Below are positions 1 through 8,451 of a stretch of 64,000 bases of DNA, piece after piece. The number at the start of each line of letters is the position of its first letter. The stretch's first letter is position 1. The position numbers and the translations under genes are program-made. The notes beneath the pieces were generated by a model. That model was not told where the DNA came from, made no database searches, and saw nothing but the letters and a program-made list of their open reading frames with translations. The DNA lies in assembly GCF_032399705.1 (NCBI RefSeq), contig NZ_CP135922.1, positions 1,302,001 to 1,366,000 of the forward strand, read 5' to 3'. The stretch comes from Paenibacillus sp. BIC5C1 (GTDB taxonomy: Bacteria > Bacillota > Bacilli > Paenibacillales > Paenibacillaceae).

Positions 1-805
1 CTCTGGCCAGGCGTTCCTGTTCGCCCATACGCAAGCCGTACAACATTTGAAATTCAAATGCATCCGGGGAGATTCCACGATCTTTCGCATATTGCTTGGT
101 CCAGGCAATAATATGGTCATCATGTGAGGCAACCGCAGTATATACACCCTGATCGAGATGATTGCGAATCATCGTTTTGAATTGATCAATCACTTCTGAA
201 GTGTTCTGATAAGCTACGGATGCAGGTTCCTTGTAAGCACCTTTGACCAGACGCAGCCGGATTCCTTCCCGAATCATATCACGTGTATCTTCCACGGTAC
301 GATGCAAGTAAGCCTGCAATACCGTACCTGTATTATCCAGTCCTTCCGAGTGTAGACGGCGCACAATATCCAAAGTCGCTTGGGTAAACGGGCTGTCCTC
401 CATATCGATCCTTACAAACAGATGATGCAGCTTCGCTTGGGTGGCAACGGCACGTATATTTCGATAACCTTCCTCAGGGTCCAGCGCGAGTCCCATTTGG
501 GTTGGTTTTAGCGAGACATTGGAGTCCGCACCCTGACGGGCAATGCCTTCCACCAGACGTATATACTCATCACGATACAGCCCAGCTTCTCTTAAATGGG
601 TAATGCCCTCGCCCAGATGATCCAGTGTAGCCATAATGCCTTTGTTGTTGAGTACCCGAATCTCTTCGAGAGCTTCTTCCAGTGTGTTGCCTGCGATAAA
701 CTTGCCAGCCAGCTTTTTGCCGTATTTGATGGAGAGATTCTCCACAGCTTTATTGCCTGCGACGGTCAGCAGCGTTTTACGGTACATTTCCGTTCCGATA
801 CTCAT
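1..805 (-). CDS. putB: Proline dehydrogenase (3' end cut by window edge)
   Basis: FAD-dependent proline dehydrogenase, the first step of proline catabolism (proline to pyrroline-5-carboxylate). The reverse strand from 805 translates without a stop to the window edge (about 268 residues, the family having roughly 300), so only the C-terminus is missing. The start ATG at 803-805 follows an AAGGAGG-type site. Recognisable family features are an SLKPTQMG-like strand, the RLVKGAYKEP segment around residue 190 and the FEFQMLYGLR motif near the truncated end, both typical of the TIM-barrel active site. It is divergent from pruA, which supplies the next enzyme of the pathway, and has its own sigma-54 type promoter at 852-868. 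The exact symbol (putB, fadM or putM) is a naming choice. Confidence 0.93.
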   Translation of the reverse strand, partial: MSIGTEMYRKTLLTVAGNKAVENLSIKYGKKLAGKFIAGNTLEEALEEIRVLNNKGIMATLDHLGEGITHLREAGLYRDEYIRLVEGIARQGADSNVSLKPTQMGLALDPEEGYRNIRAVATQAKLHHLFVRIDMEDSPFTQATLDIVRRLHSEGLDNTGTVLQAYLHRTVEDTRDMIREGIRLRLVKGAYKEPASVAYQNTSEVIDQFKTMIRNHLDQGVYTAVASHDDHIIAWTKQYAKDRGISPDAFEFQMLYGLRMGEQERLAR

Positions 806-851
806 CGGGGTTCCTCCTTATGGATCATGTTTCTTTATAACAAAGTTATCA

Positions 852-868
852 AGCAATAATCATGCCAA
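852..868 (-). promoter_or_regulatory. Sigma-54 (-24/-12) promoter of proline dehydrogenase
   Basis: On the minus strand the sequence reads TTGGCATGATTATTGCT. It has the invariant GG and GC dinucleotides separated by exactly ten bases, as required for RpoN. Transcription would start near 841, about 36 bases before the proline dehydrogenase ATG. A bEBP activator must exist but is not encoded in this window. Confidence 0.8.
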
Positions 869-906
869 GGTTATTCTGCATAAAAAATATTCCTCTTCAA
901 CCGGAG

Positions 907-923
907 TTGGCATGGATCTTGCT
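907..923 (+). promoter_or_regulatory. Sigma-54 (-24/-12) promoter of pruA
   Basis: The sequence TTGGCATGGATCTTGCT has GG-N10-GC spacing and matches the RpoN consensus closely. The predicted start is near 934, giving an untranslated leader of about 73 bases before the pruA ATG. It lies back to back with the minus-strand sigma-54 promoter at 852-868, with 38 bases between the two elements. Confidence 0.82.
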
Positions 924-1006
924 ACATATATTTGGTGATGAGTAAAATGCATGGCAGCTCAGGCAAACAGTCAGCGAACCCCCACATCTGAAGGAGGAAA
1001 TCATTC

Positions 1007-2554
1007 ATGAATATCCCTTTTGTTAACGAACCATTCACATCCTTTGCAGTCCCGGCCAACCGGGAAGCTTTTGAGAACGCACTTCGTAAGGTGGAGGCTG
1101 AACTTGGGCAAGAATACTCCATTATTATTGGTGGACAAAAAATAACAAGCGCCCGCACGTTATCCTCCGTGAATCCTGCGTACAAAAATCAGATTGTCGG
1201 AAAGATCTATCAGGCTGATCAAGAGCTTGCCGAGCAGGCCATCCAAACGGCTGCGGAAACATTCCGCACCTGGAAACATACGGACCCGAATGAACGTGCC
1301 CGTTATTTGTACAAAGCAGCGGCGCTCATGCGGCGTCGTAAGCATGAATTCTCCGCTTGGATGGTGTACGAAGCAGGCAAAACATGGCCAGAAGCGGATG
1401 CGGATACAGCGGAAGCTATTGATTTTATGGAGTTTTACGCCCGTGAGATGCAGCGTATGAGTGAACCGCAGCCGCTCACAAGAATTGCAGGCGAAGATAA
1501 TGAATTGAGTTATATTCCGCTTGGTGTGGGGATTGTAATTCCGCCATGGAACTTCCCGCTCGCGATTATGGCGGGCATGACTTCTGCTGCTTTGGTATCG
1601 GGCAACACGGTTGTATTGAAGCCAGCCAGTACAACACCGGTAATTGCCGCCAAATTCATGGAGCTACTTGCCGAAGTGGGTGTGCCGGACGGCGTAGTGA
1701 ACTATTTGCCAGGACCTGGAAGCGAAGTTGGCGATTATCTGGTGGACCATGCACTCACCCGCTTCATCAGCTTCACAGGCTCCCGGGATGTCGGTCTGCG
1801 GATCAATGAACGTGCAGCACGCACCGCGCCGGGACAAAAATGGATTAAACGGGTGATTGCTGAAATGGGCGGCAAGGACTCAATTGTTGTAGATAGCGAC
1901 AGTGATCTGGAATTGGCCGCAGAATCCATCACAGCTTCCGCGTTTGGCTTCTCGGGACAGAAGTGCTCTGCGTGTTCCCGTGCCATTATTCATAAAGATG
2001 TATATGACGAGGTATTACAAAAAGTGATTGAACGAACCAAGCAGCTGAGCATGGGTAGTCCGCTTGAAGTCGGAAATCAGGTAGGTCCGGTTATCGATGA
2101 CAAGGCGTATGCCAAGATCACAGAATATATTGAAATAGGCAAGGGTGAAGGACGCCTTGTACTCGGGGGTAGTACTGGGAACGAGGCAGGTTATTTCATT
2201 GAACCGACCATTATTGCTGATGTGGACCCGCAAGCACGGATTTCACAGGAGGAGATTTTCGGACCGGTGTTGGCCTTTATCAAGGCAGAATCTTTCGGGG
2301 ATGCACTGGATATTGCCAATAATACCGATTATGGACTGACAGGTGCAGTGATCTCTCGCAATCGCGAACATCTGGAACAAGCCAGACGGGAATTTTTTGC
2401 GGGTAATCTATATTTCAACCGTAAATGCACAGGTGCACTGGTGGGGACACATCCATTTGGAGGGTTTAATATGTCAGGAACGGATTCCAAGGCAGGGGGA
2501 AGGGACTACTTGCTGCTGTTCACCCAAGCGAAGTTGGTATCGGAGAAATATTAA
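1007..2554 (+). CDS. pruA: L-glutamate gamma-semialdehyde dehydrogenase
   Basis: NAD-dependent 1-pyrroline-5-carboxylate (glutamate semialdehyde) dehydrogenase, the second step of proline and arginine breakdown to glutamate. It has 515 residues, the usual length of the Bacillus RocA/PutC group. The ALDH active site is visible: the general base Glu at about residue 286 in IAEMGGKDS and the nucleophile Cys at about 320 in [11 protein letters not shown]. The ATG is preceded by AAGGAGG with a nine-base spacer. It is divergent from proline dehydrogenase, and both are led by sigma-54 promoters, so they are likely co-induced by one activator. rpoN follows 122 bases downstream with no obvious terminator between, so read-through into rpoN is possible. 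Confidence 0.96.
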   Translation: MNIPFVNEPFTSFAVPANREAFENALRKVEAELGQEYSIIIGGQKITSARTLSSVNPAYKNQIVGKIYQADQELAEQAIQTAAETFRTWKHTDPNERARYLYKAAALMRRRKHEFSAWMVYEAGKTWPEADADTAEAIDFMEFYAREMQRMSEPQPLTRIAGEDNELSYIPLGVGIVIPPWNFPLAIMAGMTSAALVSGNTVVLKPASTTPVIAAKFMELLAEVGVPDGVVNYLPGPGSEVGDYLVDHALTRFISFTGSRDVGLRINERAARTAPGQKWIKRVIAEMGGKDSIVVDSDSDLELAAESITASAFGFSGQKCSACSRAIIHKDVYDEVLQKVIERTKQLSMGSPLEVGNQVGPVIDDKAYAKITEYIEIGKGEGRLVLGGSTGNEAGYFIEPTIIADVDPQARISQEEIFGPVLAFIKAESFGDALDIANNTDYGLTGAVISRNREHLEQARREFFAGNLYFNRKCTGALVGTHPFGGFNMSGTDSKAGGRDYLLLFTQAKLVSEKY

Positions 2555-2676
2555 GTTGAGAAATTGGGTTTGGGCCCGCTGACAATCACTTGGTTTTTAT
2601 GCTATCATTTCCTGAAAATAGTCTTTGTTCGTCAGTATACTGTAGTAGCTTGAGCAGCGCTTAAGGGGGGAGACGG

Positions 2677-3981
2677 ATGTTAGGATTTCAGTTGGTGCAG
2701 GAGGGGCGTATTCGATTATCCATTACGCCGGAGATGAAGCAATCCATTCATCTGCTGACCTTATCGGGTCAGGAATTGGCTAGATATTTGCAGGAAGCTG
2801 CGGATGAAAATCCGGTGCTTGAGCTAGAAGAGCCCTCTACCCTGCGCACCCGTCTTCCCCGACGATTGAGTCAGGAGAGGTTCTCCTCTTATGATCCACT
2901 GTTACAGATGAAAGAGGCTGAACCTACACTTGAACAACTGTTGATATCTCAGCTTCGGTTGCAGAATGTTCCACGAGCAATGGAGACAACAGCTATGTAT
3001 TTAGCTGGTTGTGTCAACGATGATGGCTATCTGACGATGGAATTGACGGATGTTGTATCGGCAAGAGGTGTATCGATGCCGGAAGCTGAAGCTGCTCTGC
3101 ATATTCTACAATCGCTGGACCCCGCAGGTGTGGGCGCACGAAATTTGCGTGAATGCTTGTTGCTTCAGATTAGGCGTGATCCAGTAGCTAACCAGCATGC
3201 GGAGCACATGGTGGAGAAAGGGCTGGAAGAGTTGGTTCGTTTCCATCCAGGAAGAGCGGGAACAAGACTGGGGATTACGTCGCAGCAGGCTCAGGCAGCC
3301 TATGACTATATTGCTTGTCTTGACCCGAAACCTTGTCGATCCGTCGGGTGTACGGAACGTGCACATTATATTATTCCGGATGCCGTTGTGCAGATAAAGG
3401 GTGATGAGCTTTCTCTACGTTTAAATTCTGCGGGTGTGCCGCGGGTATCCCTGAATGAAGCTTGTTGCCGCTGGATAAGGAAGAATGATGCAGACGAGGT
3501 CTGGTTAGGTCGGGCAGCAGAGGCAAGAGCGATCATTCGCAGCGTGGGCATGCGTCGCCGAACCCTGATGCGTGTCCTGGCGGCGATCATGAGTGAACAG
3601 GAACCTTTTTTGCGTGAAGGACCTGCCGGATTGAAGCCGCTCAATCTGGCGATCATTGCCGAGGCCATCGGTATGCATGAGTCGACGGTGAGCCGTGCAG
3701 TCAATGGCAAATACGTTCAGACACCGCATGGTGTGTTTGAGCTCAAGGCTTTTTTTGCAACAGGACTTGAAACAACGAACGGAGAAATGACCTCTGCACC
3801 GGCGGTGAAGCTCAGACTAAAAGAACTGATTCGTTCTGAACGGGCGGAACGCCCCTACTCCGATAGCCAACTGGCATCATTACTCGCGAATGAAGGCATC
3901 GTTATCTCCCGCAGAACGGTTGCGAAATACAGGGAAGAGCTTCAGATATTGCCTTCACTTGAACGTAAGCGATGGGCATGA
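2677..3981 (+). CDS. rpoN: RNA polymerase sigma-54 factor
   Basis: Sigma-54 (SigL of Bacillus), which directs RNA polymerase to -24/-12 promoters and needs an ATP-driven enhancer-binding activator. It has 434 residues, nearly the length of B. subtilis SigL. The N-terminal region I is typical (LGFQLVQEGRIRLSITPEMK followed by an IHLLTLS stretch). The core-binding and helix-turn-helix regions follow (IAEAIGMHESTVSRAVNGKY around 325-345). The RpoN box, RRTVAKYREE, lies at about residues 412-421 and contacts the -24 element. An AAGGGGGGAG site precedes the ATG. Its neighbours proline dehydrogenase, pruA and aspA all carry sigma-54 promoters, an unusual clustering of regulator and likely targets. 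Confidence 0.96.
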   Translation: MLGFQLVQEGRIRLSITPEMKQSIHLLTLSGQELARYLQEAADENPVLELEEPSTLRTRLPRRLSQERFSSYDPLLQMKEAEPTLEQLLISQLRLQNVPRAMETTAMYLAGCVNDDGYLTMELTDVVSARGVSMPEAEAALHILQSLDPAGVGARNLRECLLLQIRRDPVANQHAEHMVEKGLEELVRFHPGRAGTRLGITSQQAQAAYDYIACLDPKPCRSVGCTERAHYIIPDAVVQIKGDELSLRLNSAGVPRVSLNEACCRWIRKNDADEVWLGRAAEARAIIRSVGMRRRTLMRVLAAIMSEQEPFLREGPAGLKPLNLAIIAEAIGMHESTVSRAVNGKYVQTPHGVFELKAFFATGLETTNGEMTSAPAVKLRLKELIRSERAERPYSDSQLASLLANEGIVISRRTVAKYREELQILPSLERKRWA

Positions 3982-4016
3982 ATGGTGTTTACTCTTATTA
4001 TATATCCTAAACAAGT

Positions 4017-4052
4017 AACCCCCGCGAGCCGTGGTAACGGTCTGCGGGGGTT
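4017..4052. terminator. Bidirectional terminator between rpoN and aspA
   Basis: Inverted repeat AACCCCCGC (4017-4025) and GCGGGGGTT (4044-4052) with an inner CCGT/ACGG stem. It lies between the convergent rpoN and aspA genes. The T-tract after it is weak. Confidence 0.7.
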
Positions 4053-4084
4053 GTTCGTCTCGGTTTAACAGAGATCAAAAGGCC

Positions 4085-4127
4085 GCTCTGTCATCGGAGT
4101 GTCAGTGTAAATATTCATTAGTTGAAC
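4085..4127 (-). repeat. Dispersed 43-nt intergenic element, copy A
   Basis: Read on the minus strand this begins GTTCAACTAATGA and contains TTTACAC and CACTCCGATGACAGA. It matches copy B (10267-10309) at 38 of 43 positions by direct comparison. It lies 22 bases after the aspA stop, in the same orientation as aspA, so it would be in the aspA 3' untranslated region. Confidence 0.75.
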
Positions 4128-4149
4128 TTAAAAGCTTTTAAACAGCTTA

Positions 4150-5580
4150 CTAGCGTTCCATATTATGCAGGAAGTGCTCACCTGCAATACCAGGAGTAGT
4201 CATTTGCTCCGGATGCAAAATTTCTTCCAGTTCTTCCGGCGTCAGCAGACCCCGTTCCAGAATAATCTCCTGCAAAGTGTTTCCAGTCTTCAATGCTTCC
4301 TTCACAATGGAGGCTGCCACATCATAACCCAGATGTGGATTGAGCGCTGTAATTACACTAAAGCTCTGTTTCATGATCAATGCACAACGCTCACGGTTCG
4401 CTTCCATTTCTTCAACGGCATAACGAGTGAAGACGTCGATGCCGTTATTCATGATTTTCAGTGATTGCAGCAAGTTGAACGCAATAACAGGGCCCATGAC
4501 GTTCAATTCGAATTGACCGGCTTCACAGGCCATGCAGATCGTATGGTCGTTCCCCATTACCTGGAAGGATACCTGATTGATCACTTCCGCCATAACCGGA
4601 TTCACTTTGCCTGGCATAATGGACGAACCTGGCTGACGCGGTGGCAGACGAAGCTCATTGAATCCTGCACGTGGACCCGAAGCCATCATGCGAATATCGT
4701 TACAGATTTTGGACAGACTGACAGCACATACTTTCAGTGCAGCCGACAATTCCAGATAGGCATCCGTATTCTGTGTGGCATCCACAAGATCTTCAGCCGT
4801 TTGCAAATTCAATCCTGTCACATCGGACAGATGCTCCGTTACCTTAATGATGTATTCCGGTTTGGCGTTGAGACCTGTACCTACAGCGGTCGCACCCAAG
4901 TTAATGGTGAGCAGGCGACGATTTGCGAATTCAAGGCGCTCGATATCACGTCCGATCACGCGCGCATAGGCACCGAACTCTTGTCCAAGACGAATAGGCA
5001 CGGCATCCTGAAGATGTGTCCGACCTACCTTGACTACATCGTTAAATTCCTGTTCTTTTTTGCGGAACGCATCCTGCAGACTTTTCATCGTATCCAGCAG
5101 CGTTTCAGACAACCGATACGCAGCAATACGCAGTGCAGTTGGGATCACGTCATTGGTGGATTGGGACATGTTCACATGGTTATTCGGGTTACAGTGGAAA
5201 TAGTCACCCTTGTTCTGCAATAGCAGTTCCAGTCCACGATTGGCCAGAATTTCATTCATATTCATATTCATGGAGGTGCCTGCACCGCCCTGAATGGAGT
5301 CAACAATAAAATGATCTAAATGATGGCCTTTCATCATTTCTTCAGCAGCCATGACGATAACATCGCCAATTTTGCGTGGCAGCATCTTCAGCTCCATATT
5401 CGTGATTGCCGCAGCTTTTTTCACCGCAGCCAGAGCTGTAACCAGCTCTCGGTGTACAGGAACGCCGGTAATCGGGAAGTTCTCTACAGCCCGAATCGTC
5501 TGTATTCCGTAATAAGCATAAGCAGGAATTTCTTTTTCTCCAATAAAATCTTTTTCCGTCCTTGTGGACAATGTAGACAT
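4150..5580 (-). CDS. aspA: Aspartate ammonia-lyase
   Basis: Deaminates L-aspartate to fumarate and ammonia; fumarase/aspartase superfamily. The start chosen is the ATG at 5578-5580 (476 residues), because GGAGGC lies seven bases before it and the family begins about there; an upstream in-frame ATG at 5625 has no such site. The superfamily signature GSSIMPGKVNP is at about residues 317-327, and the substrate-binding GTGLNAKPEY and TNDVIPTALRIA segments are present. The gene faces away from the chemoreceptor at 5904 and converges on rpoN. A sigma-54 promoter lies at 5654-5670, so aspartate use is probably RpoN-controlled here. Confidence 0.95.
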   Translation of the reverse strand: MSTLSTRTEKDFIGEKEIPAYAYYGIQTIRAVENFPITGVPVHRELVTALAAVKKAAAITNMELKMLPRKIGDVIVMAAEEMMKGHHLDHFIVDSIQGGAGTSMNMNMNEILANRGLELLLQNKGDYFHCNPNNHVNMSQSTNDVIPTALRIAAYRLSETLLDTMKSLQDAFRKKEQEFNDVVKVGRTHLQDAVPIRLGQEFGAYARVIGRDIERLEFANRRLLTINLGATAVGTGLNAKPEYIIKVTEHLSDVTGLNLQTAEDLVDATQNTDAYLELSAALKVCAVSLSKICNDIRMMASGPRAGFNELRLPPRQPGSSIMPGKVNPVMAEVINQVSFQVMGNDHTICMACEAGQFELNVMGPVIAFNLLQSLKIMNNGIDVFTRYAVEEMEANRERCALIMKQSFSVITALNPHLGYDVAASIVKEALKTGNTLQEIILERGLLTPEELEEILHPEQMTTPGIAGEHFLHNMER

Positions 5581-5653
5581 TTCGTTCGCCTCCAGTGGCA
5601 TCCAAAAATAGGTCTGCTCCGGCAATGCCGAAGCGCACTCAGTATATCATTTA

Positions 5654-5670
5654 AGCAAAATGGATGCCAA
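5654..5670 (-). promoter_or_regulatory. Sigma-54 (-24/-12) promoter of aspA
   Basis: On the minus strand the sequence is TTGGCATCCATTTTGCT, with GG-N10-GC spacing. Transcription would start near 5643, leaving a leader of about 63 bases before the aspA ATG. It is the third such element in the first 6 kb. Confidence 0.78.
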
Positions 5671-5833
5671 GCTAAATCATTTCACCCAACTTGCCGATAA
5701 ATAATTTAAATTAAGGATATCACCTTGGCAGACTGCAAAGGTTCAGTCAGTCAAAACTCGTCTTATCAATTATGCTCCACTTAGAGGAGAAGTCATGCAT
5801 GATGAATTAGATGGGGGAGAATTTGTCGTTTTC

Positions 5834-5849
5834 AGTGATCTAAATCACA
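5834..5849 (+). promoter_or_regulatory. Probable Fnr (Crp/Fnr family) operator
   Basis: AGTGATCTAAATCACA fits the Bacillus Fnr consensus TGTGA-NN-TA-NN-TCACA at all specified bases but the first. Taking TAAAAT at 5871-5876 as the -10 element and a start at about 5883, the box centre (5841.5) is at -41.5, the class II activator position. This predicts oxygen- or redox-dependent activation of the downstream chemoreceptor. Confidence 0.6.
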
Positions 5850-5903
5850 TGTTATTTGGTTATCTACTGGTAAAATAGGAAAAAAGGACTATGAGGTGTG
5901 AAT

Positions 5904-7181
5904 ATGAAATGGACTTTAGGCGCAAAAACCGTCGCAGGTTTGGTACTGATTTCACTGATTACGTACGGAACTAGCGGCTTTTTTATATTTTTCCTTCAGG
6001 ACTGGCTCTCGTTCTCCATGCCAAGCTGGTTATATATATCTATCGTACTCATCATGGGTGTATGCTGGAATGCGATTCTGGGCTGGTTTGCCTCTCGTTG
6101 GTTGACTCGTCCAATTGTACATTTGTCCCGTGCGGCACAACAAGTCTCATCGGGGGATTTGACAGCTGAGATCCCAGAGCGGCGTACACAGGATGAAATT
6201 ACTGTATTATATGATGCTTTTCGCGTAATGGTTTTTAATTTGAGAAGTATTGTAAACGATATTACAGATAGTACACGTACTACCTCACAGAATGCACAGT
6301 CACTTAGCGAAGCAATCGCCCAGGCAGCGGAGCAGATCGAAATGATGTCTGATGCGGTTGATCATATTGCTGTGGGTGTGGAAGAGCAGAAGACGACATC
6401 ACATCAGTCATTGATTACAGCGGATGAGATGTTGAACGATTTTCAGCGTATGCACAGTCAGTCCATCGGGATGACAGAGATGTCAGGCCAAATGGAACGT
6501 TCGGTAGATCATACGAAACAGACCTTCTCTTCTTTGATGAAAGGAATGGACGAGCTGACGGAATCTCACAATCGTTCCCGAGACATCATGGTGCTGCTCG
6601 AGAAGGAAGCCTCGGACATTGAAGCCATTACTCAGTCCGTCAAAAACATTGCAGAGGAAACAGGGCTGCTCGCTCTGAATGCTTCCATTGAGGCTGCGCG
6701 TGCGGGAGAAGAAGGTGCAGGATTTGCTGTCGTGGCTCAACAGATTCGTAAGCTGGCAGATGAGAGCAAACAATCGGTGCATCGGATTAATGAGCTGATC
6801 AGCCGCGTACAACAGCGGATTAAAGATACAGCTCAACTGATTCATGAACAGCATGGCCTGGTTGTGAATGAATCTGAGCGCACGATCTCTGTTGATCAGA
6901 CTTTGCAGGAGCTTACAGGTACGGTAGAGGTATTTATGAAGGGTGCTCATGAAATCGGCTCCAAAATTGGGGAACAGACCAGCCGCGTGGAACAAACGCA
7001 CGGTCATGTGAAAAAGATTCAAGGGAAAGCTGGATCATTCTCGGATGAGGCGAGACGGATCATGGATGCGGCACATGAAGAGACGGCAATCATGCAGGAG
7101 ATTTCATCCTCGGCTGAAGAGTTAAGACAGTTAACAGATCGATTAATGGACAAAACGAAAGCATTTCGGATGCAGCCTTGA
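5904..7181 (+). CDS. Methyl-accepting chemotaxis protein with a very short outside loop
   Basis: Membrane chemoreceptor of 425 residues that would signal to CheA/CheW. Two membrane segments (about 9-33 and 40-63) are joined by only about nine residues, so there is no ligand-binding outer domain. A HAMP domain follows (about 62-115), then a long coiled-coil signalling domain with the hairpin-tip motif [23 protein letters not shown] 5904 is preferred over an in-frame GTG at 5898 because GAGGT sits six bases before it. With the Fnr box upstream, sensing of redox, membrane energy or a cytoplasmic signal is a plausible inference. Confidence 0.9.
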   Translation: MKWTLGAKTVAGLVLISLITYGTSGFFIFFLQDWLSFSMPSWLYISIVLIMGVCWNAILGWFASRWLTRPIVHLSRAAQQVSSGDLTAEIPERRTQDEITVLYDAFRVMVFNLRSIVNDITDSTRTTSQNAQSLSEAIAQAAEQIEMMSDAVDHIAVGVEEQKTTSHQSLITADEMLNDFQRMHSQSIGMTEMSGQMERSVDHTKQTFSSLMKGMDELTESHNRSRDIMVLLEKEASDIEAITQSVKNIAEETGLLALNASIEAARAGEEGAGFAVVAQQIRKLADESKQSVHRINELISRVQQRIKDTAQLIHEQHGLVVNESERTISVDQTLQELTGTVEVFMKGAHEIGSKIGEQTSRVEQTHGHVKKIQGKAGSFSDEARRIMDAAHEETAIMQEISSSAEELRQLTDRLMDKTKAFRMQP

Positions 7182-7204
7182 GCTGTTTCCGGGGTGTTTT
7201 TTTG
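7167..7204 (+). terminator. Terminator of the chemoreceptor gene
   Basis: Stem CGGA/TCCG with an inner CAGC/GCTG pairing overlaps the stop codon and is followed by GGGTG and a run of T. Confidence 0.5.
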
Positions 7205-7350
7205 CTTATTATGGTTAAAGCCGAACGTTCTTTCGTAGAAACTGAAATATGTAAAGATTTTTTTATGAAACATTAACAAATTCGCAACGCTTGGGCGATA
7301 AATGAAGATATAATGGTAGTATTCCACTACAGATTAAGGAGCCCAGCATA

Positions 7351-8196
7351 TTGAAAACTTGGACAGGTATCCTGCTGATGATTATTTTGGCGGTAGCGAC
7401 GATTAGTACAACTTCGTCTGCCAGAACCATGAATGAATCGCAAAAACAGCTTAACATAGATGATCAATCCAGCCAGACCTCAGCGGTCGTGGCCTCCAAT
7501 ATAGAAACAATGAATGAAGCAGCATTTACAACGAAGGAATCGATTCCTGTTAAGGGAGAGTACGTTTCGGTTGCTCCGGAAAATGAGAATGTAAGACTGT
7601 ACCCCATGAAAGTTGAAGGTTCAGGATATATATACAACGGAATGGTGTTAGAAGTGAACGGCAAGAAACGTGAATTCAGTAAATGGCAAGGAGAAGGCGG
7701 CTCCTACAAACCCGAAGTGCACGAACTGGATCTGAATGGAGATGGCAAGAAGGAGATTGTTGTGTTGTTTACAGCCGGTCACGGAACAGGCATCTATCTG
7801 GGAGAAGCGCATATTATCAATCCAGATACGCTGGAAGAGATGAAGATGCAATCACTGGATGAAATTGTAAAGCAGCATGTAAATTCGAACGTCAGTGTTG
7901 CACCAGGTCAGGTGACGATCAACGTTACCGTTGATGGTGTACATGCAGAACCTTCTCTGATGGAGGAAGACACGAGCGAGGGAGTTTATAACGAGGAACT
8001 CAAGTTCGGCGGTGTTGTTTACTACAGTGTGGAGAATGGCAAGTTGGTTGTGTCGGCATCCGGTGCATATGGTATGGGTTTATATGACGGTGATCTAAAC
8101 TTTGCCTATTACTATAAAGATGGCGAGTGGCAGGCTGTGGACTTGGAATACAGCACGGAAGAGTATGAGGATGAGTACTATGAATCTTTTGATTGA
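7351..8196 (+). CDS. Secreted protein with a VCBS/FG-GAP-like segment
   Basis: Protein of 281 residues of unknown function. The start is a TTG preceded by AAGGAG. Residues 1-24 look like a signal peptide (MKTWTGILLMIILAVATIST), and the rest is hydrophilic and acidic. A segment near residue 130, ELDLNGDGKKEIVVLF, resembles the calcium-binding DxNxDGxxE loop of VCBS/FG-GAP repeat proteins. The C-terminus is very acidic. No catalytic motif was seen. It lies between the chemoreceptor and a stalk-domain protein and appears to be monocistronic. Confidence 0.75.
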   Translation: MKTWTGILLMIILAVATISTTSSARTMNESQKQLNIDDQSSQTSAVVASNIETMNEAAFTTKESIPVKGEYVSVAPENENVRLYPMKVEGSGYIYNGMVLEVNGKKREFSKWQGEGGSYKPEVHELDLNGDGKKEIVVLFTAGHGTGIYLGEAHIINPDTLEEMKMQSLDEIVKQHVNSNVSVAPGQVTINVTVDGVHAEPSLMEEDTSEGVYNEELKFGGVVYYSVENGKLVVSASGAYGMGLYDGDLNFAYYYKDGEWQAVDLEYSTEEYEDEYYESFD

Positions 8197-8284
8197 ACGG
8201 AAGTAAGCAGAAAAGAGCGGCATTGATGAGAACAATGATAAAAAAATATGTCCCCACGGTCTGAAATGACAGAGGGAAACGGGT

Positions 8285-8316
8285 GAGGCTGAAAAAAATG
8301 ATGAACCTTTAGCCTC
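8285..8316 (+). terminator. Weak hairpin after the secreted protein
   Basis: GAGGCT (8285-8290) pairs with AGCCTC (8311-8316), followed by GCTTTG. It has no proper T-run, so it is a tentative terminator. Confidence 0.3.
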
Positions 8317-8368
8317 GCTTTGTGCTATCCAAAATCGAATTTTATTTCAGAAATTTTCCATGAAATGG

Positions 8369-8397
8369 TTGACACAAACACTTTAGTCGTTTAAATG
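8369..8397 (+). promoter_or_regulatory. Sigma-A-like promoter of the stalk-domain protein
   Basis: A perfect TTGACA (8369-8374), a 17-base spacer and TAAATG (8392-8397) lie about 55 bases before the start codon. Confidence 0.5.
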
Positions 8398-8451
8398 TAT
8401 AAAGGATGGAACTCATCTATTTCATACTTTCACTTTCAGGAGGGATCATTA

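Larger units (their letters stand above)
5581..5903. other. Divergent intergenic region, aspA / chemoreceptor
   Basis: No convincing gene. The stretch holds the aspA sigma-54 promoter (5654-5670), a probable Fnr box (5834-5849) and a sigma-A -10 hexamer TAAAAT (5871-5876) for the chemoreceptor gene. A 27-codon reading frame at 5795-5878 with a good ribosome site overlaps these elements and is not called. Confidence 0.7.

Noticed and set aside
2797-2813. Sigma-54-like TTGGCTAGATATTTGCA inside rpoN
   Set aside because: Lies within coding sequence and no gene starts suitably downstream; likely chance.
5795-5878. 27-codon frame with a GAGGAG site upstream of the chemoreceptor
   Set aside because: It overlaps the Fnr box and ends at the -10 element of the next gene, so the predicted transcript would start after it.
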